Assembly (NCBI GenBank): GCA_011390465.1
Contig: JAABSH010000008.1
Span: forward strand, 50,487-114,486
Direction of reading: 5' to 3'
DNA: 64,000 nt
DNA from: Desulfobacteraceae bacterium
GTDB lineage: Bacteria > Desulfobacterota > Desulfobacteria > Desulfobacterales > Desulfosalsimonadaceae
Under the pieces are notes generated by a model. It worked only from the letters and a program-made list of their open reading frames with translations. It ran no database searches and was not told the origin of the DNA. Shown here one piece after another: positions 1 to 8,760 of the stretch. Position numbers and translations under genes: made by a program. How positions within the stretch are numbered: the stretch's first letter is position 1; each line of letters begins with the position of its first letter.

Positions 1-1
1 G

Positions 2-400
2 GGGTTTGTGCTGCCGGATCCGGCCGTGCCATGGGAATTCGGTATTCTGGTGGATAATGTCCTGCGGGTGGTGGGCGCCTTTCTTGCCGCCTTGTTGACG
101 GGCCTGTTATTTCTCGCCTATGTGCTGCCCCGGTTTTCCACGGCCCGCAAGGGCCCGTTTCTGGAGACCGATCTCAAAGCCGCCCACGCGGATTCCAGCG
201 AGACAGGCAAGGTAAAGGCCGGGGACAGGGGCGTTGCCATGACGTTTCTTCGGCCGTCCGGAAAAATGAAAATCAGCGGAGAAATCATTGATGTGGTAAC
301 GGAAAATGAATTTCTGGAAAAAGGAACGCCGGTAATGGTAAAAGCCATTAAGGGAAATCGTATTATTGTGGCCCCTGTCAGCGAGGAACAGGCACCATGA
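2..400 (+). CDS. NfeD family membrane protein, 5' end cut by window
   Basis: The reading frame is open to the window edge, so this is the 3' part of a longer gene; an internal GTG at 8 is not necessarily the start. One membrane segment (roughly residues 15-38 of the visible part) is followed by a soluble tail of about 90 residues ending in the beta-rich OB-like fold typical of NfeD C-termini (GDRGVAMTFLRPSG, a V.AIKGNRIIV close). In long NfeD proteins this tail follows a ClpP-like serine protease domain, which would lie outside the window. Its stop overlaps the ATG of the next NfeD gene (ATGA), which implies translational coupling. NfeD proteins partner with SPFH/flotillin proteins, and floA follows. 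Confidence 0.8.
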   Translation, partial: GFVLPDPAVPWEFGILVDNVLRVVGAFLAALLTGLLFLAYVLPRFSTARKGPFLETDLKAAHADSSETGKVKAGDRGVAMTFLRPSGKMKISGEIIDVVTENEFLEKGTPVMVKAIKGNRIIVAPVSEEQAP

Positions 401-879
401 CAGGGGCGTTGATTATTCCGATAGCGCTGCAGCTGGCAGCGGTGGTGGTGATCATAGCGGAAATTATCATCCCGTCCGGCGGACTTTTGTCCATTATTGC
501 GGCCGGCCTGCTCGGGTATTCCCTGTATGCCGTATTTACGCAGGTTTCCAGTTTTGCCGGCATGGTGTTTGTCATTGCGGATGTGATTCTTCTGCCGGTG
601 GTTCTGGTTGTCGGCATCAAACTGCTGGCCAGGTCGCCTGCGACGCTTAAAACCCGGCTTTCCAGAACCAATGGCTATTCTTCCCAGTCAGTGGAACTCA
701 GCGCCTATGTCGGAGGGACAGGTACCGCTGTTACGGATCTCCGGCCTGCCGGAACCGCCGTGATAGATGGCCAGCGGGTGGATGTGGTCAGCCGGGGGGA
801 ATATATTGAACGCGGAACATCGGTGGCCGTGACGGCTGTGGACGGAAACCGGGTGGTGGTGCGGCAGGTGGAGAAATAG
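397..879 (+). CDS. Short NfeD family protein (membrane anchor plus OB domain)
   Basis: A 160-residue protein with about three hydrophobic helices in the first 75 residues (start around ALIIPIALQLAAVVVII) and a C-terminal OB-fold domain with the NfeD signature GTAVTDLRPAGTAVIDG, closing with VDGNRVVVRQVEK. It belongs to the short NfeD class without the protease domain. Such proteins are encoded beside flotillin-like proteins and are thought to help SPFH assemblies in the cytoplasmic membrane. The gene overlaps the upstream NfeD by four bases and is separated from floA by 231 bases that hold a dispersed repeat. Confidence 0.85.
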   Translation: MTGALIIPIALQLAAVVVIIAEIIIPSGGLLSIIAAGLLGYSLYAVFTQVSSFAGMVFVIADVILLPVVLVVGIKLLARSPATLKTRLSRTNGYSSQSVELSAYVGGTGTAVTDLRPAGTAVIDGQRVDVVSRGEYIERGTSVAVTAVDGNRVVVRQVEK

Positions 880-953
880 CAGAGCGCGGGAACCCGCACC
901 CCGTGCGTCATGTCGATAATATCAGGGAAGTGCATTTTTAAAAAAATTTATTT

Positions 954-1010
954 CCCGCAGCGCTCGCAGAGAAAAAACTCAGCGCCTCAGCGTCCCTGCG
1001 GGATAAAAGA
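954..1010. repeat. CGCAGAG/CTCAGCGCCTCAGCG dispersed repeat, copy 1
   Basis: A GC-rich element containing TCGCAGAGAAAAAACTCAGC and then GCCTCAGCGTCCCTGCGGGA. Three other copies lie at about 12028-12086, 13401-13470 and 35690-35759. All four are intergenic, and the longer copies carry an inverted partner (CGCGCAGAGGCG), so the RNA could fold. The rest of the 880-1110 gap holds only the floA ribosome binding site (AAAGGAG ending about 8 bases before the ATG). Confidence 0.75.
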
Positions 1011-1110
1011 AATGCAAAATTTTGTTTGGAAATCGCAGCGGCAAAACTGCTGCCAATTATTTTTCAGGGAACCGTCAAGTTTAACGTATTACGCCGAAAG
1101 GAGTTTTTAG

Positions 1111-2109
1111 ATGGGAATTCAACAGATTTTTTTGGTCCTTATTTTTATTGCGCTGATCATTTTGATTTTTTTTATCGGATCAGCCATTTCCCTGTGGGTC
1201 CAGGCTCTGGTTTCCGGCGCCCGGGTGGGATTGTTCAATATCGTGTTCATGCGGTTTCGAAAGGTGCCGCCCAAACTGATTGTCAATTCAAAGATCATGG
1301 CAGTGAAAGCGGGGCTGGATGAGATCAGCACGGATGACCTGGAATCTCATTATCTTGCCGGCGGTGACGTGATGCGGGTGGTCCAGGCCCTGATTGCCGC
1401 GGACAAGGCCAACATCGACTTAAAGTTCAACCGGGCCGCGGCCATTGATCTGGCGGGCCGAAACGTGCTGGAAGCGGTCCAGATGAGCGTCAACCCTAAA
1501 GTGATTGAAACGCCCCTGGTGGCGGCCATGGCCAAAGACGGCATTCAGCTCAAGGCCTTGTCCCGGGTCACGGTCCGGGCCAACCTGGATCGGCTGGTGG
1601 GTGGCGCCGGGGAAGAGACCATTCTGGCCCGGGTCGGCGAAGGCATTGTCAGTTCCATTGGTTCCGCGGAAAGTCACAAGGATGTGCTGGAGAATCCGGA
1701 CAGCATTTCCAAACGGGTGCTTGAAAAAGGCCTGGATGCGGGCACGGCGTTTGAGATTCTGTCCATTGATATCGCGGACGTGGACGTGGGCAAGAACATC
1801 GGTGCGGTGCTGGCCACGGACCGGGCCGAAGCAGACAAGATCATTGCCCAGGCAAAGGCGGAAGAACGCCGGGCCATGGCGTTTGCCGTGGAGCAGGAAA
1901 TGAAGGCGCGGGTGCAGGAGATGCGGGCCAAAGTGGTGGAAGCCGAAGCCGAAGTGCCCATGGCCATGGCAGATGCGTTCCGCAAGGGCAATCTGGGGGT
2001 GATGGATTATCTGCGGATGAAAAATATTCAGGCGGACACTCAGATGCGCGATACCATCGGCGGGCCCAAAGACGATAAAGGTGAGGCGCCGACCGGCCAG
2101 GACTCTTAG
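1111..2109 (+). CDS. floA: Flotillin-like protein FloA
   Basis: A 332-residue protein with one N-terminal membrane hairpin ([18 protein letters not shown]), an SPFH/band-7-like domain, and a C-terminal helical region rich in Ala/Glu/Lys/Arg ([20 protein letters not shown]) that should form coiled coils. Length and order match the FloA (YqfA) family of bacterial flotillins, which form membrane assemblies affecting fluidity and protein partitioning. A clean AAAGGAG site precedes the ATG. The NfeD genes immediately upstream are the usual partners. A small membrane protein with a zinc ribbon follows 11 bases downstream. Confidence 0.92.
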   Translation: MGIQQIFLVLIFIALIILIFFIGSAISLWVQALVSGARVGLFNIVFMRFRKVPPKLIVNSKIMAVKAGLDEISTDDLESHYLAGGDVMRVVQALIAADKANIDLKFNRAAAIDLAGRNVLEAVQMSVNPKVIETPLVAAMAKDGIQLKALSRVTVRANLDRLVGGAGEETILARVGEGIVSSIGSAESHKDVLENPDSISKRVLEKGLDAGTAFEILSIDIADVDVGKNIGAVLATDRAEADKIIAQAKAEERRAMAFAVEQEMKARVQEMRAKVVEAEAEVPMAMADAFRKGNLGVMDYLRMKNIQADTQMRDTIGGPKDDKGEAPTGQDS

Positions 2110-2120
2110 AAAGGAACGTT

Positions 2121-2939
2121 ATGGATTTTGGTGATCTGATATTTTTTGTCATATTTGTGGGGATCATTATTGCAAATATTGTCAAACAGGTAAAAAAAGC
2201 GGAAAAAATGTCTTCCGCGGAAAATGCGGCAGAGGAAACACCGGGAAAAGAGACAAAAAAATCGCCTGAAAAACCCTCACCCAAACCCTCACCCGGCTGG
2301 AAAAAAGTGCTTGAGCAGATGCTGGAAGAAGCCAGCAAGCAGCTGGAGGAGAAGACCGCGCCGGCACCGGCCGATGCCCCTGCCGGGCGCTCCAGCGGAT
2401 GGGATGACATTATTCTGGAAAAAACGCCGCCTTCCCGGGAGCCGGATAAAAGACCGAGAACCAGGCCGGAAACCAAGCAAGAAAAAAGATCGGAAATCCG
2501 GCAATCCAAACGCCCCCGCCAGGCATCGGTGATGCGGAAGGACGCCGTCTTGCAAAAGAAACCGGTGTTTCGTCCGGAATGCATGCGCTGCAATGCTGCC
2601 ATGAAGGAAATAACGGATCTGGGAATTCCGGACCAGAGGGGGCTGGTGTATTGCGACAACTGCGGGGAGCAACACCAGTACCGGATTGTTGACGGGCACT
2701 TGAAATTGAAAAGCGCCCAGATGAAGCGCCAGCCCCTGGCGTCGAGGGAAAAAGCCTATGAAGCGGCACCGCCTGCATCTCCGCCGGTCCCCGGTGCCGG
2801 ATATGCCCCGGCCCGGCCAAAGTTGACCGGTGATGTAAGCGCTTCTGGCATTTATCGCAGGCTTTCCCGCAACGGTCTTCAAAATGCCGTGGTATGGTCG
2901 GAAATTCTGGGAAAACCCCTGGGGTTGCGGGATATGTGA
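2121..2939 (+). CDS. Membrane-anchored zinc-ribbon protein of unknown function
   Basis: I do not recognise the family. Residues 5-22 form a single membrane helix. Residues 30-150 are low-complexity and rich in Lys, Pro and Glu (PKPSPKPSPGW). A treble-clef-like zinc ribbon follows, with Cys pairs at 154/157 (CMRC) and 178/181 (CDNC). The C-terminal 60 residues contain a short conserved-looking tail (LSRNGLQNAVVWSEILGKP). Start is ATG with AAGGA upstream. The 11-base gap to floA suggests cotranscription and a role connected to the flotillin/NfeD membrane assembly; this is inference from position only. Confidence 0.65.
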   Translation: MDFGDLIFFVIFVGIIIANIVKQVKKAEKMSSAENAAEETPGKETKKSPEKPSPKPSPGWKKVLEQMLEEASKQLEEKTAPAPADAPAGRSSGWDDIILEKTPPSREPDKRPRTRPETKQEKRSEIRQSKRPRQASVMRKDAVLQKKPVFRPECMRCNAAMKEITDLGIPDQRGLVYCDNCGEQHQYRIVDGHLKLKSAQMKRQPLASREKAYEAAPPASPPVPGAGYAPARPKLTGDVSASGIYRRLSRNGLQNAVVWSEILGKPLGLRDM

Positions 2940-3001
2940 TATGCGCTCAGTTCAGGTTGCTGATTTTTTTTAATGTAAGGATTTTTCATTGTCTGATCAT
3001 A

Positions 3002-3078
3002 GACTGAAGGATGGAGGCGTTCAGGCTGAAGAACCAAAGGAGTTGATCCTTTTTATTCCTTCCCTTCAGCCTTCAGTC
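3002..3078. repeat. Inverted repeat in the gap before the CHAP-like gene
   Basis: GACTGAAGG (3002-3010) is mirrored by CCTTCAGTC (3070-3078), with a second internal pair TTCAGGCTGAA and CCTTCAGCC. There is no following T run on either strand long enough to call a terminator. The 162-base gap 2940-3101 otherwise shows nothing recognisable. Confidence 0.5.
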
Positions 3079-3101
3079 ATCGCCCTTCATAAGAAACGGT
3101 T

Positions 3102-4088
3102 GTGTTAAATATTTTAAAAAAGCGGCATTATTTAGGTTGTTGTCTGATCATTTTTCTGTGGGCGGCCCTATGGGAAGCAGGGACCGGGATTTTTGCGGCC
3201 CCTGTGGGCAAGCTGCCATCGTCATCCATTGGGGTGCCGCTTATGGAACCCGTCGGGCCGGCAACGGAAAACACCGGCCCGCGGTTTTTGCCCCAGTGCA
3301 TTCCAGCGGCGGATACACCGCCGGTTTTTAAATCCGTGCGCCCGATCGGACCGGACATGGCAACGGAAACACTCTGCTTTACCGGCATGATCGCTGATGA
3401 TAAGCGTCTTTCCCATATTCGGATGGTGTTGCACACGCCCCGGGGCTATGGGTTTGAAATTATCAACAGCCCGGTTTCGGCGGAGCAGGTGGATCTTTCC
3501 GGGGTCTGCATTGAAAATATTTATGACTTGCTGTCGTTTTGCCAGGGGGATTATGAGGTGATTCTGACAGCCGCGGACTCCCGTGGACAGAAATCCACCC
3601 GCGTCCTTGAATTTTATCTGCCTGTTTTTACAGCATGCCGGCAGGACCGTCCGGGCGGCCAGTGCGTCAATTATGTTCGGGAATTTTTCGGGGGCAGGAT
3701 TGATTTGATGCCCGGGTTGTGCATTTATGGGGACTGCGGTGCCTATCACGCGTGGGAGATATGGGATCTGGGTTTTGGAAAGGGCCGGCTGCCGGCGGAA
3801 CAGTCCATCCTGGTGCTGGACAGAGATCCCCTGGAATACGGGCATGTGGCTGTGGTTCAGCACTGGAAGCGGCTTCGGAACGGCACTTATGAGCTGATTG
3901 TGAGCGAATCGAACTGGGACCAGGATGAATTGATTGACTGCCATATCCGGTATACCTATTTTCCGGATTCCGCCACCGCGGTTCGTGAAGGAAGGGACCG
4001 GGTGTACCGGGTGGCGGGATTTATTTACAGCAAAAAAAATGCCATGGCGAAAACCGGTCATGACAGTTGCAGGGAGAAAGATTTATGA
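3102..4088 (+). CDS. Exported CHAP-like amidase/peptidase protein
   Basis: A 328-residue protein with a GTG start and an N-terminal signal peptide (basic KKRHY then a hydrophobic stretch to about residue 32). Residues 70-170 look like an Ig-like beta domain. The C-terminal half carries a CHAP-type arrangement: GGQCVNYVREFF with candidate nucleophile C188, then EYGHVAVVQHW with candidate histidine H248, then SESNWD as a third polar site. CHAP domains are NlpC/P60-like cysteine amidases that cut peptidoglycan. The ATGA overlap with the next gene indicates coupling to the CooC-like ATPase, an unexpected pairing. Catalytic activity is inferred. Confidence 0.6.
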   Translation: MLNILKKRHYLGCCLIIFLWAALWEAGTGIFAAPVGKLPSSSIGVPLMEPVGPATENTGPRFLPQCIPAADTPPVFKSVRPIGPDMATETLCFTGMIADDKRLSHIRMVLHTPRGYGFEIINSPVSAEQVDLSGVCIENIYDLLSFCQGDYEVILTAADSRGQKSTRVLEFYLPVFTACRQDRPGGQCVNYVREFFGGRIDLMPGLCIYGDCGAYHAWEIWDLGFGKGRLPAEQSILVLDRDPLEYGHVAVVQHWKRLRNGTYELIVSESNWDQDELIDCHIRYTYFPDSATAVREGRDRVYRVAGFIYSKKNAMAKTGHDSCREKDL

Positions 4089-4849
4089 AAATAGAAGTTT
4101 CAGGAAAAGGGGGCAGCGGCAAGAGCACCTTGTCGGTACTGCTGGCCCGGGCCTTGAAAAAAGCAGGATACCGGGTGCTCCTGGTGGATGGGGATGAATC
4201 CAACATCGGCCTTGAAAAATTGACCGGCATTGGCGAGCCCGTGCATCTTCTGGATTATCTGGGCGGGAAAAAAGGATTCAAGGAAAAACTCAACCAGGCC
4301 ATGCTGCCGGACAATCCGGCCGGCCTGTTCGCCGGAAAGCAGACCCTTGATGATCTGCCGAAAGAATGTATTGCCAGATCTGATGACGGGCTGGAAATGC
4401 TGGTCATCGGCAAAATTCACCATATTGGCGAAGGATGCGCCTGCCCCATGGGGGTGCTGGCTAGAAAATTTCTGGCCAGCCTTGAGACCCGGGATAAAGA
4501 GATTGTTCTGGTGGATGCGGAAGCAGGAGTGGAGCATTTCGGCCGAGGCATTGTGGGAGAATGCGACCTGATTCTGGGGATTATTGATCCCACGGCGGAA
4601 TCTTTTCAACTGGCCCGAAAAATGATGCAAATGGCGGAAAACGGAAAAAAGGCCATCCGGTTTATTTTAAACAAGGTGGAGCCGGAAATTGAAACGTTCA
4701 TGAAAAACCAGCTGGATCCCGCATTTATCGCGGGGACGGTTCCCAAAGACCATGCCATTTTTATGCAAAGCCTGGAAGGAAATCCCCTTAGCCAAAATCT
4801 ATCGGAAGTGGATGCCATTTGCCGAAACATTTTGACCCTTGCCCCATAG
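4085..4849 (+). CDS. cooC: CooC-like nickel-insertion ATPase (MinD/ParA fold)
   Basis: A 254-residue P-loop ATPase. The deviant Walker A GKGGSGKST is at residues 7-15, the switch aspartate region is VLLVDGDESN, and there is a CxC motif at C118/C120 (GCACPMG), which in CooC binds nickel or zinc at the dimer interface. These proteins insert nickel into carbon monoxide dehydrogenase or related enzymes. The ATG at 4085 is preferred over an upstream TTG because AGGGAGA sits at the right distance. No CODH gene is in the window. The setting, beside TonB and DUF4198 genes, fits nickel or cobalt handling. Family assignment is firm; the client enzyme is unknown. Confidence 0.82.
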   Translation: MKIEVSGKGGSGKSTLSVLLARALKKAGYRVLLVDGDESNIGLEKLTGIGEPVHLLDYLGGKKGFKEKLNQAMLPDNPAGLFAGKQTLDDLPKECIARSDDGLEMLVIGKIHHIGEGCACPMGVLARKFLASLETRDKEIVLVDAEAGVEHFGRGIVGECDLILGIIDPTAESFQLARKMMQMAENGKKAIRFILNKVEPEIETFMKNQLDPAFIAGTVPKDHAIFMQSLEGNPLSQNLSEVDAICRNILTLAP

Positions 4850-4908
4850 CAGGTTAAAAAAACCGGTTGACTTCCACCCTCATGTGCGTCTAAATTTATA
4901 TTTTTAAT

Positions 4909-4927
4909 AAAAGGCAGAAGCCTTTTT
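4909..4927 (+). terminator. Rho-independent terminator after the cooC-like gene
   Basis: AAAAGGC-AGAA-GCCTTTTT forms a perfect 7-bp hairpin running into T residues, about 60 bases after the stop. The same hairpin, with one G-U pair, recurs after tonB (9662-9680). Confidence 0.7.
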
Positions 4928-5011
4928 CAGTTGAGTACAGCAATGGCAGGTGCCGGCATTCCCGGCAGTTGGTTTTATAAAATTCACCGCTTTGGCGGAA
5001 AAGAAATATCA

Positions 5012-5062
5012 GCCACGAAGGCAGAAGCAGACAGACGTCTGCAGTGCGTTCGTGGCTTTTTT
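5012..5062 (+). promoter_or_regulatory. Hairpin with T run just upstream of the repeat-protein gene (possible attenuator)
   Basis: GCCACGAA (5012-5019) pairs with TTCGTGGC (5049-5056), followed by TTTTTTG. The loop holds the palindrome CAGACGTCTG. It ends only about 50 bases before the start codon at 5115. A closely similar hairpin precedes the TonB receptor at 9775-9827, and both follow the same terminator type by about 85-95 bases. This could be a transcription attenuator in the leader, or a second terminator of the upstream unit. Confidence 0.5.
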
Positions 5063-5114
5063 GTTTTTAATCTGAATTGAAAACGCTCAGGTCAGTTAAG
5101 GAAGGTTTCGCGTC

Positions 5115-7094
5115 ATGAAAAATTATGGAAAAAACTGGATTCAGGAATTTGGATTGGCAGTAATGCTTGTGCTCTTTTGCCTGACGGGCGTCGGATCTGC
5201 AGCGGCCGATAACGCCGCTAACAAAGATGGCCAGGCAGCAGAAACGGTGGAAAAAGACACTGATGAAGACGGTGTTACGGACCGGGTAGCGGTTTTTGAC
5301 AATAAGGGCCGGATTCTGCGCCTGGAAATTGACGGGGATCAGGATGGGTTTTTTGAATCGATCCAGTATTATGAAAAGGAAATGCTTTCCCGTATGGAAA
5401 GGGATACGGACGGGGACGGGTTCAGAGATTCCGTGGATTTTTTTGAAAAAGAGAAAAGAATCCGTCAGGAACGGCGCACCCCCAGGGGCGCGGTTTTTCA
5501 GATCACCACCTTTGACCCTTCTGAACAGCCCCTTGAAATGAAAAAAGACACCACTCAAACCGGTTTTTTTGACACGGTCTACACCTTTGAGGCCGGAAAA
5601 CCAATATCTTCCACCCGGGACAGCGATGAAAACGGGGTGATCAATATTGTTCAGACCTTTGAAAACGGGCTGCCGGTGAAACGGACAAAAGACGCGGATG
5701 AAGACGGCACAATCGAAGAAATCGTATTGTTTGACGATCAGGGCCAGCCCAAAGAAAGCCGCCATGATCAGGACGGCGACGGTCGCCACGAAATTATCCG
5801 GTTTTATGCGGCAGGCGACATCGTGCGCCAGGAAAAGGATATGGACGGCGACGGCCGGACCGATACCCTGACCCTGTTTGAGAAAGGCCTGCCGGCGGAA
5901 GAAAAAAAAGACGCCAATCTTGACGGCGAATTTGATATCTTTACAAAACTGGCAAACGGTATTCCGGTGTCCCAGGAAAAAGACACGAATTTTGACGCCA
6001 AGCGCGATGTGTTTATCGATTTTGACGCGGACGGCAAAGTCCGGCTGATGAAAGAAGACACTCGCCATATTGGAAAAATTGACCGGGTCCGGCACTATGA
6101 TACCGGGGTTCTCCAGAAGATGGAAACCGACACGGACGGGGACGGATTTTTTGAGACCCGGCTGTTTTATGAAAACGAGAAAATCAAGCGTCAGACCAAA
6201 GATGAAAACGCAGATGGCCAGCCGGATCTGAGAGTGTATTTTGATGAAAACGAGCAGAAACACCGGGTGGAGAATGATTCTGACCTGAACGGCAGAACCG
6301 ACACCTGGGAATTTTATGAAAACGGCATTCTCGTGCGCCAGGAAAAAGACGACAATGGCGACGGCCAAGTGGACCTGCGTGTGTTTTTTGAAAACAATGA
6401 AAAAAAGAAACTGCTCCGGGACGCTGATTATGACGGCCGGTTTGAAACTTTCCAGCGCTTTGATCATCCGGAATGGGACATGGTCATGGAGCAGGATCTG
6501 TATGGCGACGACACCCCAGACAACCGGTTTTGCTATCTGGACGGCGTGCTCCGGCAAAAAGAAATTGACGAAAATAATGACGGCATGATGGACCTTACAG
6601 AATTTTATGATGACGCGGGAAAACTGGTGCGGTTGGCGGAATATGAACCGTATCGCACGCATCCGTTTCTTGTCTGGTTCTATGATGCATCGGAAAATCC
6701 CGTGCGCGCGGAAAAAGACACCACGGACAGCGGCACCACAGATGTCTGGTTTTATTATGAAAACGGCCGCGTGACCCGGGTGGCGGAAGATACCAACCAT
6801 GACGGCGCTGTGGATTTGTGGGAGTATTATGACGGGTCTGAAGCCCTTGTGCGGCGGGAAAAAGATTATGACTTTGACGGCACCGCGGATGTGATTGAAG
6901 ATTTGCGGGAAAAAGACGCAGCCGGCAAAACCGAAGATGACACTGCATCTTTGGGAAATGTACCGGAACATGCGTCGGAAAATGTGTCGGAAAATGTGTC
7001 GAATGATACGTTGAATGATACGCCGGGTAAAAGATCGGACCATGAATTTGAAGAACAAAAACCAACCGTGGGACAAACTGTGGGAGGAAAATAA
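5115..7094 (+). CDS. Exported protein of about 22 tandem DxDxDG calcium-loop repeats
   Basis: A 659-residue protein. A signal peptide covers about residues 1-31 (hydrophobic GLAVMLVLFCLTGVG, then SAAA). From about residue 48 I count 22 units of about 24 residues. Each starts with an EF-hand-like acidic loop (DTDGDGFRD, DMDGDGRTD, DDNGDGQVD) followed by an aromatic hairpin with a FYENG-type turn and a basic-acidic end (VRQEK). Loop units resemble dockerin/EF calcium sites; the FYENG halves resemble YwqK/MORN-like hairpins. A Ser/Asn/Asp-rich tail follows. The stop codon directly abuts the exbB ATG, so the protein is probably made with the TonB energising complex. Metal binding is likely; which metal and what role are unknown. 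Confidence 0.75.
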   Translation: MKNYGKNWIQEFGLAVMLVLFCLTGVGSAAADNAANKDGQAAETVEKDTDEDGVTDRVAVFDNKGRILRLEIDGDQDGFFESIQYYEKEMLSRMERDTDGDGFRDSVDFFEKEKRIRQERRTPRGAVFQITTFDPSEQPLEMKKDTTQTGFFDTVYTFEAGKPISSTRDSDENGVINIVQTFENGLPVKRTKDADEDGTIEEIVLFDDQGQPKESRHDQDGDGRHEIIRFYAAGDIVRQEKDMDGDGRTDTLTLFEKGLPAEEKKDANLDGEFDIFTKLANGIPVSQEKDTNFDAKRDVFIDFDADGKVRLMKEDTRHIGKIDRVRHYDTGVLQKMETDTDGDGFFETRLFYENEKIKRQTKDENADGQPDLRVYFDENEQKHRVENDSDLNGRTDTWEFYENGILVRQEKDDNGDGQVDLRVFFENNEKKKLLRDADYDGRFETFQRFDHPEWDMVMEQDLYGDDTPDNRFCYLDGVLRQKEIDENNDGMMDLTEFYDDAGKLVRLAEYEPYRTHPFLVWFYDASENPVRAEKDTTDSGTTDVWFYYENGRVTRVAEDTNHDGAVDLWEYYDGSEALVRREKDYDFDGTADVIEDLREKDAAGKTEDDTASLGNVPEHASENVSENVSNDTLNDTPGKRSDHEFEEQKPTVGQTVGGK

Positions 7095-7700
7095 ATGATA
7101 GCGTTTTTAGCCAAAGGCGGGGTGTTGGTGGTCCCCATTTTGTTATGTTCCGTACTGGCCCTGGCCATTTTTGTGGAGCGCCTGATCCGGTTTTCCCGGA
7201 TGCGCAGCCGGGGGACCGGTCTTGCGGAAAAAGTGGTGGAGTTGATCCGTTCGGGCAGGGAAAAAGAGGCCTATGACACGGCTTTCCAGAGCAATTCGCC
7301 CATGGGCCGGGTGCTGGCCCAGGCCATCGGGGTGAAAGATCAGGATCGGGAAATTATTGAAACGGTGCTGGTCAATGCCACGGAAAACGAAGTCCGCAGC
7401 CTTTCGGCATACACCCAGGCCCTGGCCACCATCGGGAATATTGCGCCGCTGTTGGGCCTTTTGGGCACAGTGATCGGTATGATCAAGGCGTTTATGGTGA
7501 TTCAGCAGATGGGCGGCAAGGTCAACGCCGCAGTGCTGGCCGGCGGCATCTGGGAAGCCATGCTCACCACAGCCCTCGGCCTGTGCGTGGCCCTGCCCAC
7601 CATGGTGGCCCACAGTTATCTGCTGGCCCGCATCGACAATTATGAGGCCCGGCTGCAGGGCGGATCGGTTGCCTTTATGAAGACGATCTTGCGAAAATAG
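7095..7700 (+). CDS. exbB: ExbB/MotA/TolQ family proton channel subunit
   Basis: A 201-residue inner-membrane protein with three hydrophobic helices: one at the N-terminus (VLVVPILLCSVLALAIFVE) and two in the C-terminal half around IGNIAPLLGLLGTVIGMI and LTTALGLCVALPTMVAHSYL, which is the ExbB signature. With ExbD it uses the proton motive force to energise TonB. Its ATG follows the TAA of the repeat protein without spacing. exbD follows 9 bases later. Confidence 0.93.
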   Translation: MIAFLAKGGVLVVPILLCSVLALAIFVERLIRFSRMRSRGTGLAEKVVELIRSGREKEAYDTAFQSNSPMGRVLAQAIGVKDQDREIIETVLVNATENEVRSLSAYTQALATIGNIAPLLGLLGTVIGMIKAFMVIQQMGGKVNAAVLAGGIWEAMLTTALGLCVALPTMVAHSYLLARIDNYEARLQGGSVAFMKTILRK

Positions 7701-7709
7701 GAGGCTGCC

Positions 7710-8117
7710 ATGCTGGTTCATCCCAAAAAACGGCCCCGTTATCAGATTCAGGCGCCCTTGACCTCGCTGATTGATATCGTCTTTATGCTGCTCATTTATT
7801 TTCTGCTGACCACGAATTTTATGGTGGATGAAGGCATTAAAATCAAGCTGCCCCATGCATCGGCAGCCGCCCCCCAGACCCGGCAGGAAATCACCGTGTA
7901 TGTGGACAAAGACGGCCGGGCCTATCTCATGGACGCGGAAGTGGCCTTAGATGATATGTTCGCCCGGGTAAAGGCCATGATCGGCAGTGACCCGGACAGG
8001 CTGGTGGTGATCAAGGCGGACCGGGAAGTGATTCTGAACAAGGCGGTCAAGGTGATGGATATTGTAAAAGCCGCCGGCGCGGGCCGGCTGTGCCTGGCCA
8101 CGGAAAAAGGATTATAA
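7710..8117 (+). CDS. exbD: ExbD/TolR family biopolymer transport protein
   Basis: A 135-residue protein with one N-terminal membrane helix (TSLIDIVFMLLIYFLLTTNF) containing the conserved membrane aspartate (LIDIVFMLLIFF-type motif) and a periplasmic domain ending in the usual ...VVKVMDIVKAAGAGRL.LATE region. AGGAGG precedes the ATG. It pairs with exbB upstream. Its usual partner tonB is 850 bases downstream, separated by a repeat cluster and a GxxExxY gene. Confidence 0.93.
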   Translation: MLVHPKKRPRYQIQAPLTSLIDIVFMLLIYFLLTTNFMVDEGIKIKLPHASAAAPQTRQEITVYVDKDGRAYLMDAEVALDDMFARVKAMIGSDPDRLVVIKADREVILNKAVKVMDIVKAAGAGRLCLATEKGL

Positions 8118-8140
8118 AATCCGCGTAAAAATAAAAAAAA

Positions 8141-8364
8141 GATTTAGACACGGATTTCACGGATTACGCGGATTAAAAACCAGGAAAAAAGTTCGCTTCG
8201 CGAATGAAGATCAAAGGTCTATATAATTTGGGTAAAAAATATTCAGAGAAAAAGAAATTAAAAAAATCCGTGAAATCCGCGCAATCCGCGTCAAAAAAAA
8301 GATTTGGACACGGATTTCACGGATTACGCGGATTAAAAAAAGGAAAGGATTTCGCTTCGCGAAT
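8141..8364. repeat. GxxExxY-associated inverted repeat cluster, left side
   Basis: Two copies of a unit reading ACACGGATTTCACGGATTAC then GCGGATTAAAA and ending in GTTCGCTTCGCGAA or a close variant lie at 8141-8205 and 8301-8364. Between them, at 8261-8300, is an opposing copy (ATCCGTGAAATCCGCGCAAT, CCGCGTC) that is nearly the reverse complement. The right-hand unit ends 12 bases before the GxxExxY start codon. The same units recur on the right side of that gene, and one decayed copy lies at 32291-32328. Confidence 0.85.
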
Positions 8365-8376
8365 GGACTCTTTTAT

Positions 8377-8760
8377 ATGAAGCACTCTGATATCACGGAA
8401 AAAATAATCAAGGCAGCATATACAGTGCACAACACGTTGGGTTTTGGATTTCTTGAAAAGGTATATCAAAATGCACTGGCCATTGAAATTCAAAAAGCAG
8501 GGATGAATGTGCAGCAGGAGCATCCCATTGCGGTTTACTACGAGAACATAATCGTGGGTGAATATTTTGCTGATCTTGTGGTGGATGAAAAAATTATTCT
8601 TGAATTAAAAGCGGTTAAAGAACTGTCGCCTGCACATGAAACCCAACTTGTGAATTATTTAAAAGCTACGGGAGTGGAGGTTGGTCTGCTGATCAATTTC
8701 GGTCATTCAGTTAAAGTAAAGCGAAAAGTTCTTACAAATATAAATTTAAAATCCGTGTAA
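8377..8760 (+). CDS. GxxExxY protein
   Basis: A 127-residue protein with the family hallmark G24-F-L-E27-K-V-Y30 (LGFGFLEKVYQNAL), followed by the PD-(D/E)xK-like core: FADLVVDEKIILELKAV and a closing NYLKATGVEVGLLINFG. The fold resembles restriction-type nucleases (conserved D, E.K), but no activity is established that I know of. The gene sits inside a nest of inverted repeats, and its last three codons and stop (AAATCCGTGTAA) are supplied by the right-hand repeat. It separates exbD from tonB, so it looks like an inserted cassette. Base use is more AT-rich than its neighbours. Confidence 0.88.
   Translation: MKHSDITEKIIKAAYTVHNTLGFGFLEKVYQNALAIEIQKAGMNVQQEHPIAVYYENIIVGEYFADLVVDEKIILELKAVKELSPAHETQLVNYLKATGVEVGLLINFGHSVKVKRKVLTNINLKSV

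Noticed and set aside
911..925. Sixth copy of the 22-nt motif near 911 (ATGTCGATAATATC)
   Set aside because: It lacks the six bases between the two halves and does not align without gaps.
5067..7076. A 669-codon open frame on the minus strand opposite the repeat protein
   Set aside because: It is the mirror of the DxDxDG repeats: the repetitive codon composition lacks stops in that frame. Its translation is low complexity (many I, F, H, R) with no domain, and it has no suitable ribosome site.
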